Shown in pieces: positions 1 through 7,104 of a DNA stretch of 64,000 bases. The position numbers and the translations under genes were made by a program. Origin of the DNA: Limosilactobacillus reuteri subsp. reuteri (GTDB taxonomy: Bacteria; Bacillota; Bacilli; Lactobacillales; Lactobacillaceae); contig NC_009513.1 in assembly GCF_000016825.1 (NCBI RefSeq), positions 1,930,501 to 1,994,500 on the forward strand. Reading direction: 5' to 3'. Numbering within the stretch: position 1 is the first letter of the stretch; each line of letters begins with the position of its first letter. The notes beneath the pieces are model-generated. The model ran no database searches, was not told where the DNA came from, and worked only from the letters and a program-made list of their open reading frames with translations.

Positions 1-1
1 A

Positions 2-301
2 TTCATTGCTGGTGGTTATGTTATGTATGCAGGTCACAAATATCACCTTGCAGATCAAGAAGTAGAGAAAGGTGATATTCATTCTGCCTACCGAAATATT
101 ATTTTCAAAAGTTTAAAAATTGGTATCTTAGGGGCAATCTTTGCATATTTTCTTAATGCTTTTGTTTTATATCTCTATTTTGGAAACTTTATTCGTCAAC
201 TAAGCGATCCTAGTAATATTGTTGCATGTATTACATGTGGTGTTACGGTCACATTATTATTACTCCTTGTTTACTACCTTCGAATAAAAAAAGTAAAATA
301 G
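2..301 (+). CDS. C-terminal part of a small membrane protein (partial)
   Basis: The frame is open from the first bases of the window, so the start lies upstream; the Met codon at 23 is probably internal. The visible part has a charged stretch (YHLADQEVEKGD) followed by two strong hydrophobic segments, near residues 33-55 and 65-85 counted from that Met, and a short basic tail ending KKVK. This topology is that of a small inner-membrane protein. I do not recognise the family and no catalytic motif is visible. A promoter for the next transcription unit begins immediately after its stop. Confidence 0.6.
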   Translation, partial: FIAGGYVMYAGHKYHLADQEVEKGDIHSAYRNIIFKSLKIGILGAIFAYFLNAFVLYLYFGNFIRQLSDPSNIVACITCGVTVTLLLLLVYYLRIKKVK

Positions 302-305
302 TTTC

Positions 306-337
306 TTGACATTCATATTTCATCCGCGTATTATAAT
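306..337 (+). promoter_or_regulatory. Sigma-A promoter of the T-box/methyltransferase unit
   Basis: A perfect -35 TTGACA (306-311) is followed after 17 bases by TATTAT (329-334). An overlapping TATAAT lies at 332-337 with a 20-base spacer. Transcription would start around 341-345, just before the T-box leader. Confidence 0.7.
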
Positions 338-347
338 GACAAATAAA

Positions 348-651
348 TGAGAAACAGCTTAGAAAAGATGAGTAATCTTAGAATCTTATTACAGAGAATC
401 ACGGTTGATGAGAGGTGACATAAGAGACTAAGATGAAGATGGTCTTGGAGCTTCACGAATTACGAGTATTTTATATAAGTAATTCACGATTGACGACCGA
501 TAAAACGTCTGGGTATAGCTTCCATTAGTGTACCTATTGAGGATAGTATTGTGAGATGCTATCAAATTAGGGTGGTAACACGTTAATTAACCATTGATTA
601 ATCAACGTCCCTAGGAAAAGTAGAAATATTTTTCCTAGGGGCTTTTTTATT
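348..651 (+). promoter_or_regulatory. T-box riboswitch, methionine specifier
   Basis: The leader carries the conserved T-box AGGGTGGTAACACG (569-582) followed by a rho-independent terminator (arms 609-619 and 630-640, then a T-run). Stem I is recognisable: arms 377-381/428-432 and 384-389/420-425 pair, and the distal part carries the GGTTGATGAGAGG AG-bulge region. In the specifier loop GAA-G-ATG (435-441) has the same GAA-N-codon layout as the asparagine T-box near 14207-14213, giving ATG at 439-441; another ATG lies at 433-435. Either reading gives methionine, which fits the downstream methionine-synthase-type gene. Uncharged tRNA-Met is expected to switch transcription on. Confidence 0.88.
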
Positions 652-696
652 GCTTCAATTCTTGAACCCATCACAAATAGAAAGGATCGATTTACT

Positions 697-1833
697 ATGA
701 CTGAATTCACTACACGTACTACATCACCATTTCGTTATGACATCGTTGGAAGCTTCCTTCGTCCTCAAGAGCTAAAAGAAGCTCGCGCAAAATTTGCAAA
801 CGGCGAAATAACACAAGCAGACTTAACAGCTGTTGAAGATAAAGCAATCATTAATTTGATTAAACAAGAAGAAGCTGCTGGCCTAAAAGCAGTTACTGAC
901 GGTGAATTCCGGCGTAGTTGGTGGCACCTTGACTTCTTCTGGGGATTAAATGGCGTTAAAAAAGCTACTCTAAAGGAAGGCTATAAGTTTGCAGATGAAG
1001 AGACTCGTCCTGAAACTGCTCAAATTACGGGAAAAATCTCCGGCGAAAACCACCCCTTTGTCGAACATTTCAAATTTACCCAAGCTCATACCTCTGATGG
1101 CGTTCAAGTTAAACAAACCATTCCTGCGCCAGCACAATTTTTAGAAGAATTTCTTCGTCCCGAAAATCAAGCTAATGCTAAAGAATTTTATCCCAACCAA
1201 GAAGATTTAGATCATGACGTTGCAACTGCTTATCATCAAGTAATTGAAGATCTTTATGCTGCTGGTTGTCGTACTCTCCAACTAGATGACTGTACATGGG
1301 GAATTTCTGTTAACGCCTTTGCTAACCTAAAGAAAAAAGACCCCAATGCTGATGTATCTCAGCTTGAAGCCCTTCAAAAGCGATTCTTAAAAGTAAACAA
1401 TGATGCAATCGCTAATTTACCTGCCGACTTAACAATTAATACCCACGTTTGCCGCGGAAACTATCACTCAACATGGGCGGCTGCCGGTGGATATGGACCA
1501 GTTGCCGACACGCTATTTGCTAAGGAAAACGTCACTGCCTTCTATCTCGAATACGATAGTGAACGTGCTGGCGGATTTGAACCACTTAGCAAAGTTCCTG
1601 ATGATAAGTATGTTGTTCTTGGTTTAATTACTTCAAAATCAGGTGAACTTGAAGATAAGGAAGCAATTATCAAACGAATTCATGAAGCCGCACAATTCCA
1701 TCCATTAGATAAGCTCTGTCTTAGTCCTCAATGTGGCTTTGCATCAACTGAAGAAGGAAATATTTTAACAGAAGAACAACAATGGAAGAAGGTTGCACTT
1801 GTTAAAGAAATTGCTACAGAAGTTTGGGGATAA
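697..1833 (+). CDS. Cobalamin-independent methionine synthase family protein (MetE C-terminal type)
   Basis: The 378-residue protein matches the catalytic C-terminal half of MetE, as in Bacillus YxjG/YxjH, and lacks the N-terminal MetE barrel. It carries the zinc-site signature: THVCRG gives His250 and Cys252, YLEYDSERAGG gives a candidate Glu, and SPQCGF gives Cys346. VTDGEFRR near residue 67 is also typical of the family. Such proteins transfer a methyl group to homocysteine or a related thiol in the cytosol; the methyl donor of the short forms is often not methyl-tetrahydrofolate and is uncertain here. The ATG follows AGAAAGGATC at good spacing. The Met T-box upstream ties it to methionine supply. 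It is a single-gene unit ending at a terminator. Confidence 0.88.
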   Translation: MTEFTTRTTSPFRYDIVGSFLRPQELKEARAKFANGEITQADLTAVEDKAIINLIKQEEAAGLKAVTDGEFRRSWWHLDFFWGLNGVKKATLKEGYKFADEETRPETAQITGKISGENHPFVEHFKFTQAHTSDGVQVKQTIPAPAQFLEEFLRPENQANAKEFYPNQEDLDHDVATAYHQVIEDLYAAGCRTLQLDDCTWGISVNAFANLKKKDPNADVSQLEALQKRFLKVNNDAIANLPADLTINTHVCRGNYHSTWAAAGGYGPVADTLFAKENVTAFYLEYDSERAGGFEPLSKVPDDKYVVLGLITSKSGELEDKEAIIKRIHEAAQFHPLDKLCLSPQCGFASTEEGNILTEEQQWKKVALVKEIATEVWG

Positions 1834-1844
1834 TTTCAAATGAA

Positions 1845-1890
1845 TAATAGCAGGGACTCAAGATACTTTTGAGAGTTCCTGCTATTTATT
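1845..1890. terminator. Bidirectional terminator between convergent genes
   Basis: Inverted repeat AATAGCAGGGACTC (1846-1859) with GAGAGTTCCTGCTATT (1871-1886), followed by T-rich sequence on the plus side. It serves the methyltransferase unit and the leftward cytochrome-b5-like genes. Confidence 0.75.
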
Positions 1891-2131
1891 CTTCTCCAAC
1901 TAAAGTCCCCACCTTGGGTAGATTTGCCAATACGCGGTCTTTATGGGGAGAAACCTTATACAGTGCATCCGTTAAATCATAACCGGCTTGATATCCATGA
2001 TGAATCCCATTTTTCCAAGCAGGACTATGAGTCACATCGTAAACAATTCCATCGATTGCAATATATGCAGCTGCTCCATTCTGTCCATTATATTTACGCA
2101 ACTCATCTCTGGTAAATGTTTGATTTGCCAT
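1886..2131 (-). CDS. Cytochrome b5-like heme/steroid-binding domain protein
   Basis: This 81-residue protein consists only of a cytochrome-b5 fold: FTRDEL-KYNG, an AYIAIDGIVYDVTHSPAW core, then GIHHG (His44/45) and SPHK (His63), which stand where the two axial heme-ligand histidines are expected. There is no signal peptide or membrane segment, so it is probably cytosolic. It could bind heme or another hydrophobic ligand. A close paralogue lies at 2497-2730 and a histidine-poor one at 2144-2362, 12 bases upstream in the same leftward unit. The ribosome site is AGGAGTAGG. The electron-transfer partner is unknown. Confidence 0.82.
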   Translation of the reverse strand: MANQTFTRDELRKYNGQNGAAAYIAIDGIVYDVTHSPAWKNGIHHGYQAGYDLTDALYKVSPHKDRVLANLPKVGTLVGEE

Positions 2132-2143
2132 CCAACCTACTCC

Positions 2144-2362
2144 TTAATCAGCTAATTTCCCGACAACTGTTAACTTTTTTAGAATTTCATCTTTTTCTTT
2201 TGAACGGCCAAAAACGACTTCCATTAACTCTTTTATGCTGATTCCTTTTTTAGGAGCATCTGTAATGTCATAAACTAACCCATCAATTGCCATGTAATGT
2301 GGTTTTTCGCCATCACCATTATATTTAGCTAATTCATCTCGTGTAAATTTTTTCTCAGCCAT
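2144..2362 (-). CDS. Degenerate cytochrome b5-like protein lacking heme-ligand histidines
   Basis: This 72-residue paralogue of its neighbours shares FTRDELAKYNG, HYMAIDGLVYDIT and the terminal VVGKLAD, so the b5 N-terminal strands and C-terminal end are kept. The middle differs: the HHG and SPH motifs are replaced by a lysine/glutamate-rich helix (ISIKELMEVVFGRSKEKDE). Without both axial histidines it is unlikely to bind heme in the b5 manner. It has a strong AGGAGG-type site and an intact frame, so it seems maintained. It is followed after 12 bases by the heme-ligand-bearing copy. A role as ligand-binding or partner protein is only a guess. Confidence 0.72.
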   Translation of the reverse strand: MAEKKFTRDELAKYNGDGEKPHYMAIDGLVYDITDAPKKGISIKELMEVVFGRSKEKDEILKKLTVVGKLAD

Positions 2363-2467
2363 GAGTTGTTCCTCCTAAAGTCCATTATTATTTTAAATAT
2401 AACACTATTATTTAATAAATAAACTAAAAGCACTCCAATGACTAGAAATACAATAATTTAATTTTAT

Positions 2468-2500
2468 AAAAAAGACTAAGATAAACCCAGTCTTTCTTAC
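2468..2500 (-). terminator. Terminator after the third cytochrome b5-like gene
   Basis: On the minus strand AAAGACT and AGTCTTTTTT flank a short loop and end in a T-run, overlapping the stop of the gene at 2497-2730. It separates that gene from the two-gene unit at 1886-2362. Confidence 0.6.
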
Positions 2501-2730
2501 ACTAATTGTCCTACTAACGGTAATTTGGCCAACACCCGATCTTTATGCGGAGAGTAATTAAACAGAACATCTGTCAAATCCAATCCTGCCTTATTTCCAT
2601 GATGGGTACCATCTTGCCATGCGGGAATATGAGTTACATCATAGACACGATTATTAATTGCTACATAAGCTGGATTCCCGTTTTGCCCATCATATTTTTT
2701 TAATTCTTCTCTTGTAAATGTCTTTGCCAT
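2497..2730 (-). CDS. Cytochrome b5-like heme/steroid-binding domain protein
   Basis: The 77-residue single-domain protein reads FTREELKKYDGQNGNPAYV, then VYDVTHIPAW, GTHHG (His43/44) and SPHK (His62), so both candidate heme-ligand positions are present. It is closely similar to the 81-residue copy at 1886-2131. No signal peptide or membrane helix is seen. It has its own AGGAGG site and its own terminator, so it is probably transcribed apart from the other two copies. Three b5-like genes in under 900 bases suggest local duplication. Confidence 0.82.
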   Translation of the reverse strand: MAKTFTREELKKYDGQNGNPAYVAINNRVYDVTHIPAWQDGTHHGNKAGLDLTDVLFNYSPHKDRVLAKLPLVGQLV

Positions 2731-2858
2731 AATATTCTGCCTCCTTATTTGATAGTGTCAGTTCAATATCCTCACTATATCATGGAAGCGCACACAACAA
2801 ATTAATAATTATCTTACTTTAACGCAAAATTACTACTCTATTAGTATTTTCTTCACAA

Positions 2859-3296
2859 TTAATCCAATACCATATCTAAGTGCGGGATATTATCTTCAAG
2901 GTAAACATCTGAAATCGGCTTAAGTCCAAACGATGCGTAAAATTCTTTAAGATATGCTTGAGCTTGAATTTGAATTGTCTTATTTGGGAAAAGACGCTTA
3001 GTTTCATCGATCGTTGCCTGAACTAGCTGACGCCCGTATTCATGTCCACGAAATTGTTTTAAAACTAATACGCGGCCAAAAGTCGCATGAGAGCTATCCT
3101 TAGCCATAATTCGCGTATAACCCACTAATTCTCCTCGCTCGTCCTTTAACATTAAATGGTGAGCTTGATAATCCTGTTCATCGATTTCTTGATAAGGACA
3201 TTCTTGCTCAACAACAAAAACCCTTACCCGTTCTTCTGCCAATTTACACCATTCTTGAGCTGTCATTTCGTTTAATGTTTTTACTTCAACATTCAT
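2859..3296 (-). CDS. GNAT family N-acetyltransferase, ElaA type
   Basis: The 145-residue protein follows the ElaA pattern: an N-terminal RVRVFVVEQECPYQEID segment, HLMLKDERGELVGYTRI, and the acetyl-CoA-binding turn as FRGHEYGRQLV. The C-terminal FYASFGLKPIS is typical of the fold. It should transfer an acetyl group to an unidentified amine. The AGGAGGTTTTTAAT-ATG start is unambiguous. A long structured element ending in a T-run sits directly before this ribosome site (3306-3412), so expression may be attenuated. Confidence 0.85.
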   Translation of the reverse strand: MNVEVKTLNEMTAQEWCKLAEERVRVFVVEQECPYQEIDEQDYQAHHLMLKDERGELVGYTRIMAKDSSHATFGRVLVLKQFRGHEYGRQLVQATIDETKRLFPNKTIQIQAQAYLKEFYASFGLKPISDVYLEDNIPHLDMVLD

Positions 3297-3305
3297 ATTA
3301 AAAAC

Positions 3306-3412
3306 CTCCTAAAAAATAAAAGAGTACTAACCAACTTCTTCATGTCATTGTGACAGGCCCTAGTAGAAGATGGCTAGTACTCTTAATGTCTTTAATCCGG
3401 GGACTAAAGACG
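3306..3412 (-). promoter_or_regulatory. Structured leader or attenuator before the ElaA-type gene
   Basis: Read on the minus strand, a first hairpin GTCTTTA/TAAAGAC (3388-3411) is followed by a stem of about 20 bp formed by bases near 3384-3365 and 3340-3320, with one internal mismatch and an inner TGTCA-CAA-TGACA hairpin, then TTTTATTTTTT and directly AGGAGG. It is a strong intrinsic terminator at the least. Its position between a possible promoter (TTGCAA-17-TATACC near 3461-3433) and the ribosome site suggests attenuation of the GNAT gene. It matches no riboswitch class I know. Confidence 0.5.
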
Positions 3413-3474
3413 AGTCGTTATTAAATTATTCGGTATCGGTATACAATGAATTAATCTATCTTGCAATTAGCGAT

Positions 3475-4131
3475 TTAATACCATGCCGGTTTATCCCCGT
3501 CTGTATTGGGTTTATTCACACCAAAGTTTTTTCGTGCATACGGTGCCGGATCATCAATGATTTTTGCTACAAAATTACCAATCGACTTTCGCGAGACCTC
3601 GGTACCTTTGAACGCTTCCCCTTTTGCAGTCGTTTCGTAATCTACTTCATCCTTATCTGTTAACCATGCTGGTCGAATGATCGTGTAATCAAGGGTTGAA
3701 TTTTCAATTACATCGGCAGCACTGCGATAAGTTCCTAAATAGCTATCTTCTTGGCCGCCACCTAACATCTCATTATTCCACTCACCAAATTTACCTGGAA
3801 CTTCATCATAGATTCCAATCGAAGAAATCCAGACTAATGGCTTTACAGCATATTTTTCCATTAAGCTGACAATATTTTTAGCTTGTTGCGTAATTTCAGG
3901 ATTACGTAGATTAGCATAAACCACATCTGCCCGTTCAATTGCTGGCTCTAAATCACCAATATTTAGGACATCCCCTTTAATAACTGTTTCGCGATTTTCA
4001 TCGACAACATTCATATTTTGTGGGTGCCGGGTAAATAGTAATAATTCATCATTACCATTTGCTAACAATGCATCAATTGCGTGTCCAGCAATTTTTCCCG
4101 TTGCACCCAGAATCAAAACTTCTCTTGCCAT
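3475..4131 (-). CDS. NAD(P)-binding NmrA-like SDR family oxidoreductase
   Basis: The start chosen is the ATG at 4131, preceded by ATGAGGAGGTAG; it gives 218 residues. The N-terminus LILGATGKIAGHAI carries the GxxGxxA dinucleotide-binding turn, followed by LFTRHPQN (NADP-type basic residue) and WISSIGIYDE in place of the classical YxxxK site, as in atypical NmrA-type reductases. The substrate is unknown. Two similar proteins lie at 9960-10601 and 23715-24359. Its promoter region (4189-4228) contains several GTAAG/GTTAC words that may bind the neighbouring HxlR regulator. Confidence 0.8.
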   Translation of the reverse strand: MAREVLILGATGKIAGHAIDALLANGNDELLLFTRHPQNMNVVDENRETVIKGDVLNIGDLEPAIERADVVYANLRNPEITQQAKNIVSLMEKYAVKPLVWISSIGIYDEVPGKFGEWNNEMLGGGQEDSYLGTYRSAADVIENSTLDYTIIRPAWLTDKDEVDYETTAKGEAFKGTEVSRKSIGNFVAKIIDDPAPYARKNFGVNKPNTDGDKPAWY

Positions 4132-4188
4132 TATTTCTACCTCCTCATAAATTCTACTTTTAGTATACAATTCTCTGTACCAATTAAA

Positions 4189-4228
4189 AGTAAGTACATA
4201 CAAGTAAGGTAGTTACATTCAGGTAAGA
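4189..4228. promoter_or_regulatory. Repeated GTAAG/GTTAC words, candidate HxlR operator
   Basis: The run contains AGTAAGTAC, AAGTAAGG, TAGTTAC and GGTAAG in 40 bases, between the HxlR stop and the SDR start. Related TAGTAAGTAA sequence occurs in front of the divergent HxlR/nitroreductase pair at 4628-4644. Shared binding by the HxlR protein is inferred. Confidence 0.35.
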
Positions 4229-4258
4229 TATAATTGATGGACAAGTAATCAGCAAATT

Positions 4259-4570
4259 TTATTTTTTATTATATTTTTTGCCCCACTGGTTAATTGACCT
4301 AATTATTGGTACCAAACTTTTTCCTACTTCTGTCAATGAATACTCAGTCTTAGGCGGCACTGTCGAATAAACACGCTTTTGAATAATGCTTGCTTCTTCT
4401 AAATCCTTTAGTTGAAGAGCCAACATTCTCTTTGAACAATCTGGAATTAATTTTTGCAACTCCGAAAAACGACAAGGCTCATATTTACTAATTTGATATA
4501 TAATTACGCTTTTCCATTTTCCGTTTATTAATTTAAGCGTATTTTCAATTGGACAATCTTTTTCGACCAT
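4259..4570 (-). CDS. HxlR family transcriptional regulator with N-terminal cysteine
   Basis: The start at 4570 follows GAAAGGAG at proper spacing; a longer reading to 4627 lacks such a site. The 103-residue protein is a winged-helix HxlR regulator: CPIENTLKLINGKWK, FSELQKLIPDCSKRMLALQLKDLEE and the wing YSTVPPKTEYSLTEVG. The Cys just before the first helix matches the sensing Cys of HypR/YodB-type redox regulators, which suggests response to electrophiles or oxidants. It is divergent from a nitroreductase gene, the usual target of such regulators, and a perfect palindrome lies between them. Confidence 0.88.
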   Translation of the reverse strand: MVEKDCPIENTLKLINGKWKSVIIYQISKYEPCRFSELQKLIPDCSKRMLALQLKDLEEASIIQKRVYSTVPPKTEYSLTEVGKSLVPIIRSINQWGKKYNKK

Positions 4571-4627
4571 TTTTTCTCCTTTCTCTGGTGAAATAAAATT
4601 CACTTCTTGTATATTTTTATCTTTCAA

Positions 4628-4640
4628 TTACTATTAGTAA
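4628..4640. promoter_or_regulatory. Palindromic operator between HxlR and nitroreductase genes
   Basis: TTACTATTAGTAA is a perfect 13-base palindrome midway between the divergent starts at 4570 and 4668. Its size and place suit a dimeric HxlR-type repressor. Confidence 0.55.
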
Positions 4641-4667
4641 GTAAATAAATGTACGGGAGTGATTATT

Positions 4668-5270
4668 ATGAATTCACAATTTAATAGTTTATCTGCAAAT
4701 CGTCGTTCAATCTATGCGCTTGGTGATAATCTTTCACAAACACCAGAAGAAATTTTTGACTTAGTGAAGCAAACAGTCAAAAACTCACCAACTGCTTTCA
4801 ATAGTCAAACAGTACGGGCAGTCGTATTATTTGGCAAGTCATCAGACAAAGTATGGGAAATTGTTGAGGACGCTTTACGCAAAATCGCTAAGAGTCCAGA
4901 TGCTTTTGAACAAACAAAGGCCAAGATTGATAGTTTCAAAGCTGGTTATGGAACGATCCTCTACTTTACTGACACTACAATTGTGCACCAATTAGAGAAT
5001 GATTATCCATCATATGCAGCTAATTTTGCAAACTGGGCTGAACAAGGACTTGGTGGTGCTCAACAAGCCGTTTGGACAGCACTCGCAGAGCAAGGAATCG
5101 GTGCCAGTCTTCAACATTATAACCCATTGATTGATGATGCAATTCATCAAGCATTTAATCTTCCAGCTGATTGGCAATTGCGTGCTGAAATGCCATTTGG
5201 TTCAATTGAGGCACCAGCTGGGGAAAAGACTCATCTTGATGACGAAGAGATGTTCAAATTAATTAAGTAA
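4668..5270 (+). CDS. Nitroreductase family protein
   Basis: The ATG at 4668 follows GGGAGTG; the GTG at 4659 overlaps that site and is rejected. The 200-residue protein shows the NAD(P)H:FMN nitroreductase layout: NRRSIYAL near the start (FMN phosphate contact), SPTAFNSQTVRAVVLFG, a central helix GLGGAQQAVWTALAEQGIGASLQHY and a C-terminal MPFGSIEAPAG. It probably reduces quinones or nitro compounds with bound FMN in the cytosol. Divergence from a Cys-containing HxlR regulator implies induction by electrophilic stress. Confidence 0.85.
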   Translation: MNSQFNSLSANRRSIYALGDNLSQTPEEIFDLVKQTVKNSPTAFNSQTVRAVVLFGKSSDKVWEIVEDALRKIAKSPDAFEQTKAKIDSFKAGYGTILYFTDTTIVHQLENDYPSYAANFANWAEQGLGGAQQAVWTALAEQGIGASLQHYNPLIDDAIHQAFNLPADWQLRAEMPFGSIEAPAGEKTHLDDEEMFKLIK

Positions 5271-5334
5271 ACTTATTTTTCTTCATCCTCTTGAACGTTA
5301 TATAATTATTGTAAACGTTAAAGGAGGAATTTTA

Positions 5335-5787
5335 ATGGAACGGCAACCTAAAATGTATAATACTGGAGCAGACTACGCTCTAGCAATCATCGGTGGTAAA
5401 TGGAAGTCTGTCATCCTCTATCTCTTAGCTGGTCATCCCCGACGGACAAGTGAACTAGTTAAGCAACTAGGCACCTCATATAAAGTCTTGAGTGACCAGC
5501 TTCGTGAAATGACAGATGCCGGCCTCGTTATCCGTAAAAGTTTCAATACAATTCCTCCGCACGTTGAATATCGCTTAACTCCTGAGGGTGAGAACCTTTA
5601 TGCCGCCCTTCGTTATTTAAATTACTGGGGCGAAAACAGAGCAAAACAAACTGGTGACATTAAAATCATGTGTACTGACGAAATGAAGCAGGTCGGCGAT
5701 GATGGTTTGTGTGTCATCACTAAAAAACATCTTAATCATTGGCGCCAAGAAATTGTAAAAAGCAAGGACAAAGACATTTCTATCTAA
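5335..5787 (+). CDS. HxlR family transcriptional regulator
   Basis: The 150-residue winged-helix protein has ALAIIGGKWKSVILYLLAGHPRRTSELVKQLG, a recognition helix YKVLSDQLREMTDAG and the wing NTIPPHVEYRLTPEG. Unlike the HxlR protein at 4259-4570, it has no Cys before the first helix; cysteines appear only in the C-terminal extension (CTDE, GLCVI). The ATG follows AAAGGAGG. It stands alone on the plus strand after the nitroreductase gene and overlaps the convergent transporter gene by 8 bases. Its target is not evident from position. Confidence 0.85.
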   Translation: MERQPKMYNTGADYALAIIGGKWKSVILYLLAGHPRRTSELVKQLGTSYKVLSDQLREMTDAGLVIRKSFNTIPPHVEYRLTPEGENLYAALRYLNYWGENRAKQTGDIKIMCTDEMKQVGDDGLCVITKKHLNHWRQEIVKSKDKDISI

Positions 5788-5801
5788 GTTCTTGCTTTTT
5801 T
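5756..5801. terminator. Bidirectional terminator overlapping convergent gene ends
   Basis: AAAAGCAAGGAC and GTTCTTGCTTTTTT pair across the end of the HxlR gene and the end of the convergent transporter gene. Confidence 0.6.
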
Positions 5802-7093
5802 GTGTTCTTTAATCTAAACGCCAATGCCATTATAAATATAATCATGTAACCCGCAAGAATAAGATGCGTATTCATGATAATTGGAAAGCTTTGAATACTT
5901 GTTTTTCCTACTGAGAAAGCACCAAAAATTTTATTCATTCCCGTTGTTCCAGCAAAAATAAATAAGCTTCCCCACATTACTAATTGGGAAATTATCCCCG
6001 CAATTGATGCAGAGTAATAATTGACGATCGAAGAAATACTATAATTATGGGTTGCTTTCTCGTAGTCATCAATTGCTGTTTTACGTTCTGCACCGGCAAA
6101 GCTACGGATAATAAATACGCCAATAAAATATGTTGGCAGCCAAAATGTTAATAAAATTCCAATTGTTAGCATCACTAAATTAATTTGATAAGCCTTAAAA
6201 TGGAATAAATGGTGGGTTTGTTTTACCAATAATCCTCCAAAGACGAAAGCAAATAAGTAAGCAACAATTGTCCAAGAATACATTTTTGTGCCATACAAAA
6301 TACCAATAAAGACGGTACTATACAAGGTCCAATACTGACCACAAGCACCATAAAGCATTATTCGTTGCCGTAAATGATTGGGATAATGAAGTAATCGCCG
6401 ATGGTTTACAAGCAAGGCAAGGATCATCGTAATGAGGAAGATTAATAAAAGAGCGGTTCCCCATTCAAGTGGTTTCCCAAAGCCTAAACTTCTCCCTAAT
6501 CGCAACAGTAACATTGCGCCAAGCAAAATTAATGCTAGTAAGTAATTAGCCCCATGTAGACGAACTGGCAGCGGACGAATTGCATGGGGTGTTTCCCAAA
6601 TTGATCCCATTGCACAAAAGGTAATGATTAACATTAAAGCAAAACTAATTACTGGCTTCTTTATCCACACAATTATTCCAACACCGATCAAAACTATAAT
6701 AACTTGAAAAAGTGGTTTAAGATGATCCTGTTTAGGCAATAGCCCTTGTTTCATTAATCGCCTTCGCTGACTTATTGCGGTTGGGAATAATTGAGAAGCA
6801 ATCCCTGCCCCTACACCTGACAAATCCCAGAAGATTGGTTGAAATCCACCAAACATCCCTAAAAAGTAACCAATAATTCCGCTATAAAGACCAATCCAGG
6901 CCAGCCGTTGATAATCGTATTCTAAATCACGGCAAAATAATAAAATTGTATGCCGGAAAGCATAGAAAATAGCGAAAGGCAAAGCACCAACAAAGACATC
7001 AGACTGCTCCTTAGTAAGAGAAATATACAGCAGAAAAGGCATTAAATTTAATAATAAACTACAGACACCAGTCAATTTTTCTAATTTTTTCAT
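5780..7093 (-). CDS. Polytopic membrane protein, MFS-like
   Basis: The 437-residue protein has about twelve hydrophobic segments, a short basic N-terminus (MKKLEKLTG) and a basic cytosolic loop near residues 105-125 (ISQRRRLMKQGLL). Size and topology fit a major facilitator-like carrier, but the usual MFS motif A is not obvious and no substrate can be named. It is the second gene of a leftward pair, starting 11 bases after the stop of the MFS transporter upstream, so the two are probably co-transcribed and may act on related compounds. Confidence 0.6.
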   Translation of the reverse strand: MKKLEKLTGVCSLLLNLMPFLLYISLTKEQSDVFVGALPFAIFYAFRHTILLFCRDLEYDYQRLAWIGLYSGIIGYFLGMFGGFQPIFWDLSGVGAGIASQLFPTAISQRRRLMKQGLLPKQDHLKPLFQVIIVLIGVGIIVWIKKPVISFALMLIITFCAMGSIWETPHAIRPLPVRLHGANYLLALILLGAMLLLRLGRSLGFGKPLEWGTALLLIFLITMILALLVNHRRLLHYPNHLRQRIMLYGACGQYWTLYSTVFIGILYGTKMYSWTIVAYLFAFVFGGLLVKQTHHLFHFKAYQINLVMLTIGILLTFWLPTYFIGVFIIRSFAGAERKTAIDDYEKATHNYSISSIVNYYSASIAGIISQLVMWGSLFIFAGTTGMNKIFGAFSVGKTSIQSFPIIMNTHLILAGYMIIFIMALAFRLKNTKKQELR

Positions 7094-7104
7094 TTTTATT
7101 ACCT

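Noticed and set aside
1924..2115. His-rich plus-strand ORF opposite the cytochrome-b5-like gene
   Set aside because: It is the exact antisense of the b5-like gene, whose motifs and ribosome site are clear.
3370..3663. A 97-codon plus-strand ORF over the leader and the end of the SDR gene
   Set aside because: It has no ribosome site, reads cysteine-rich hydrophobic sequence antisense to the SDR gene, and covers the structured leader.
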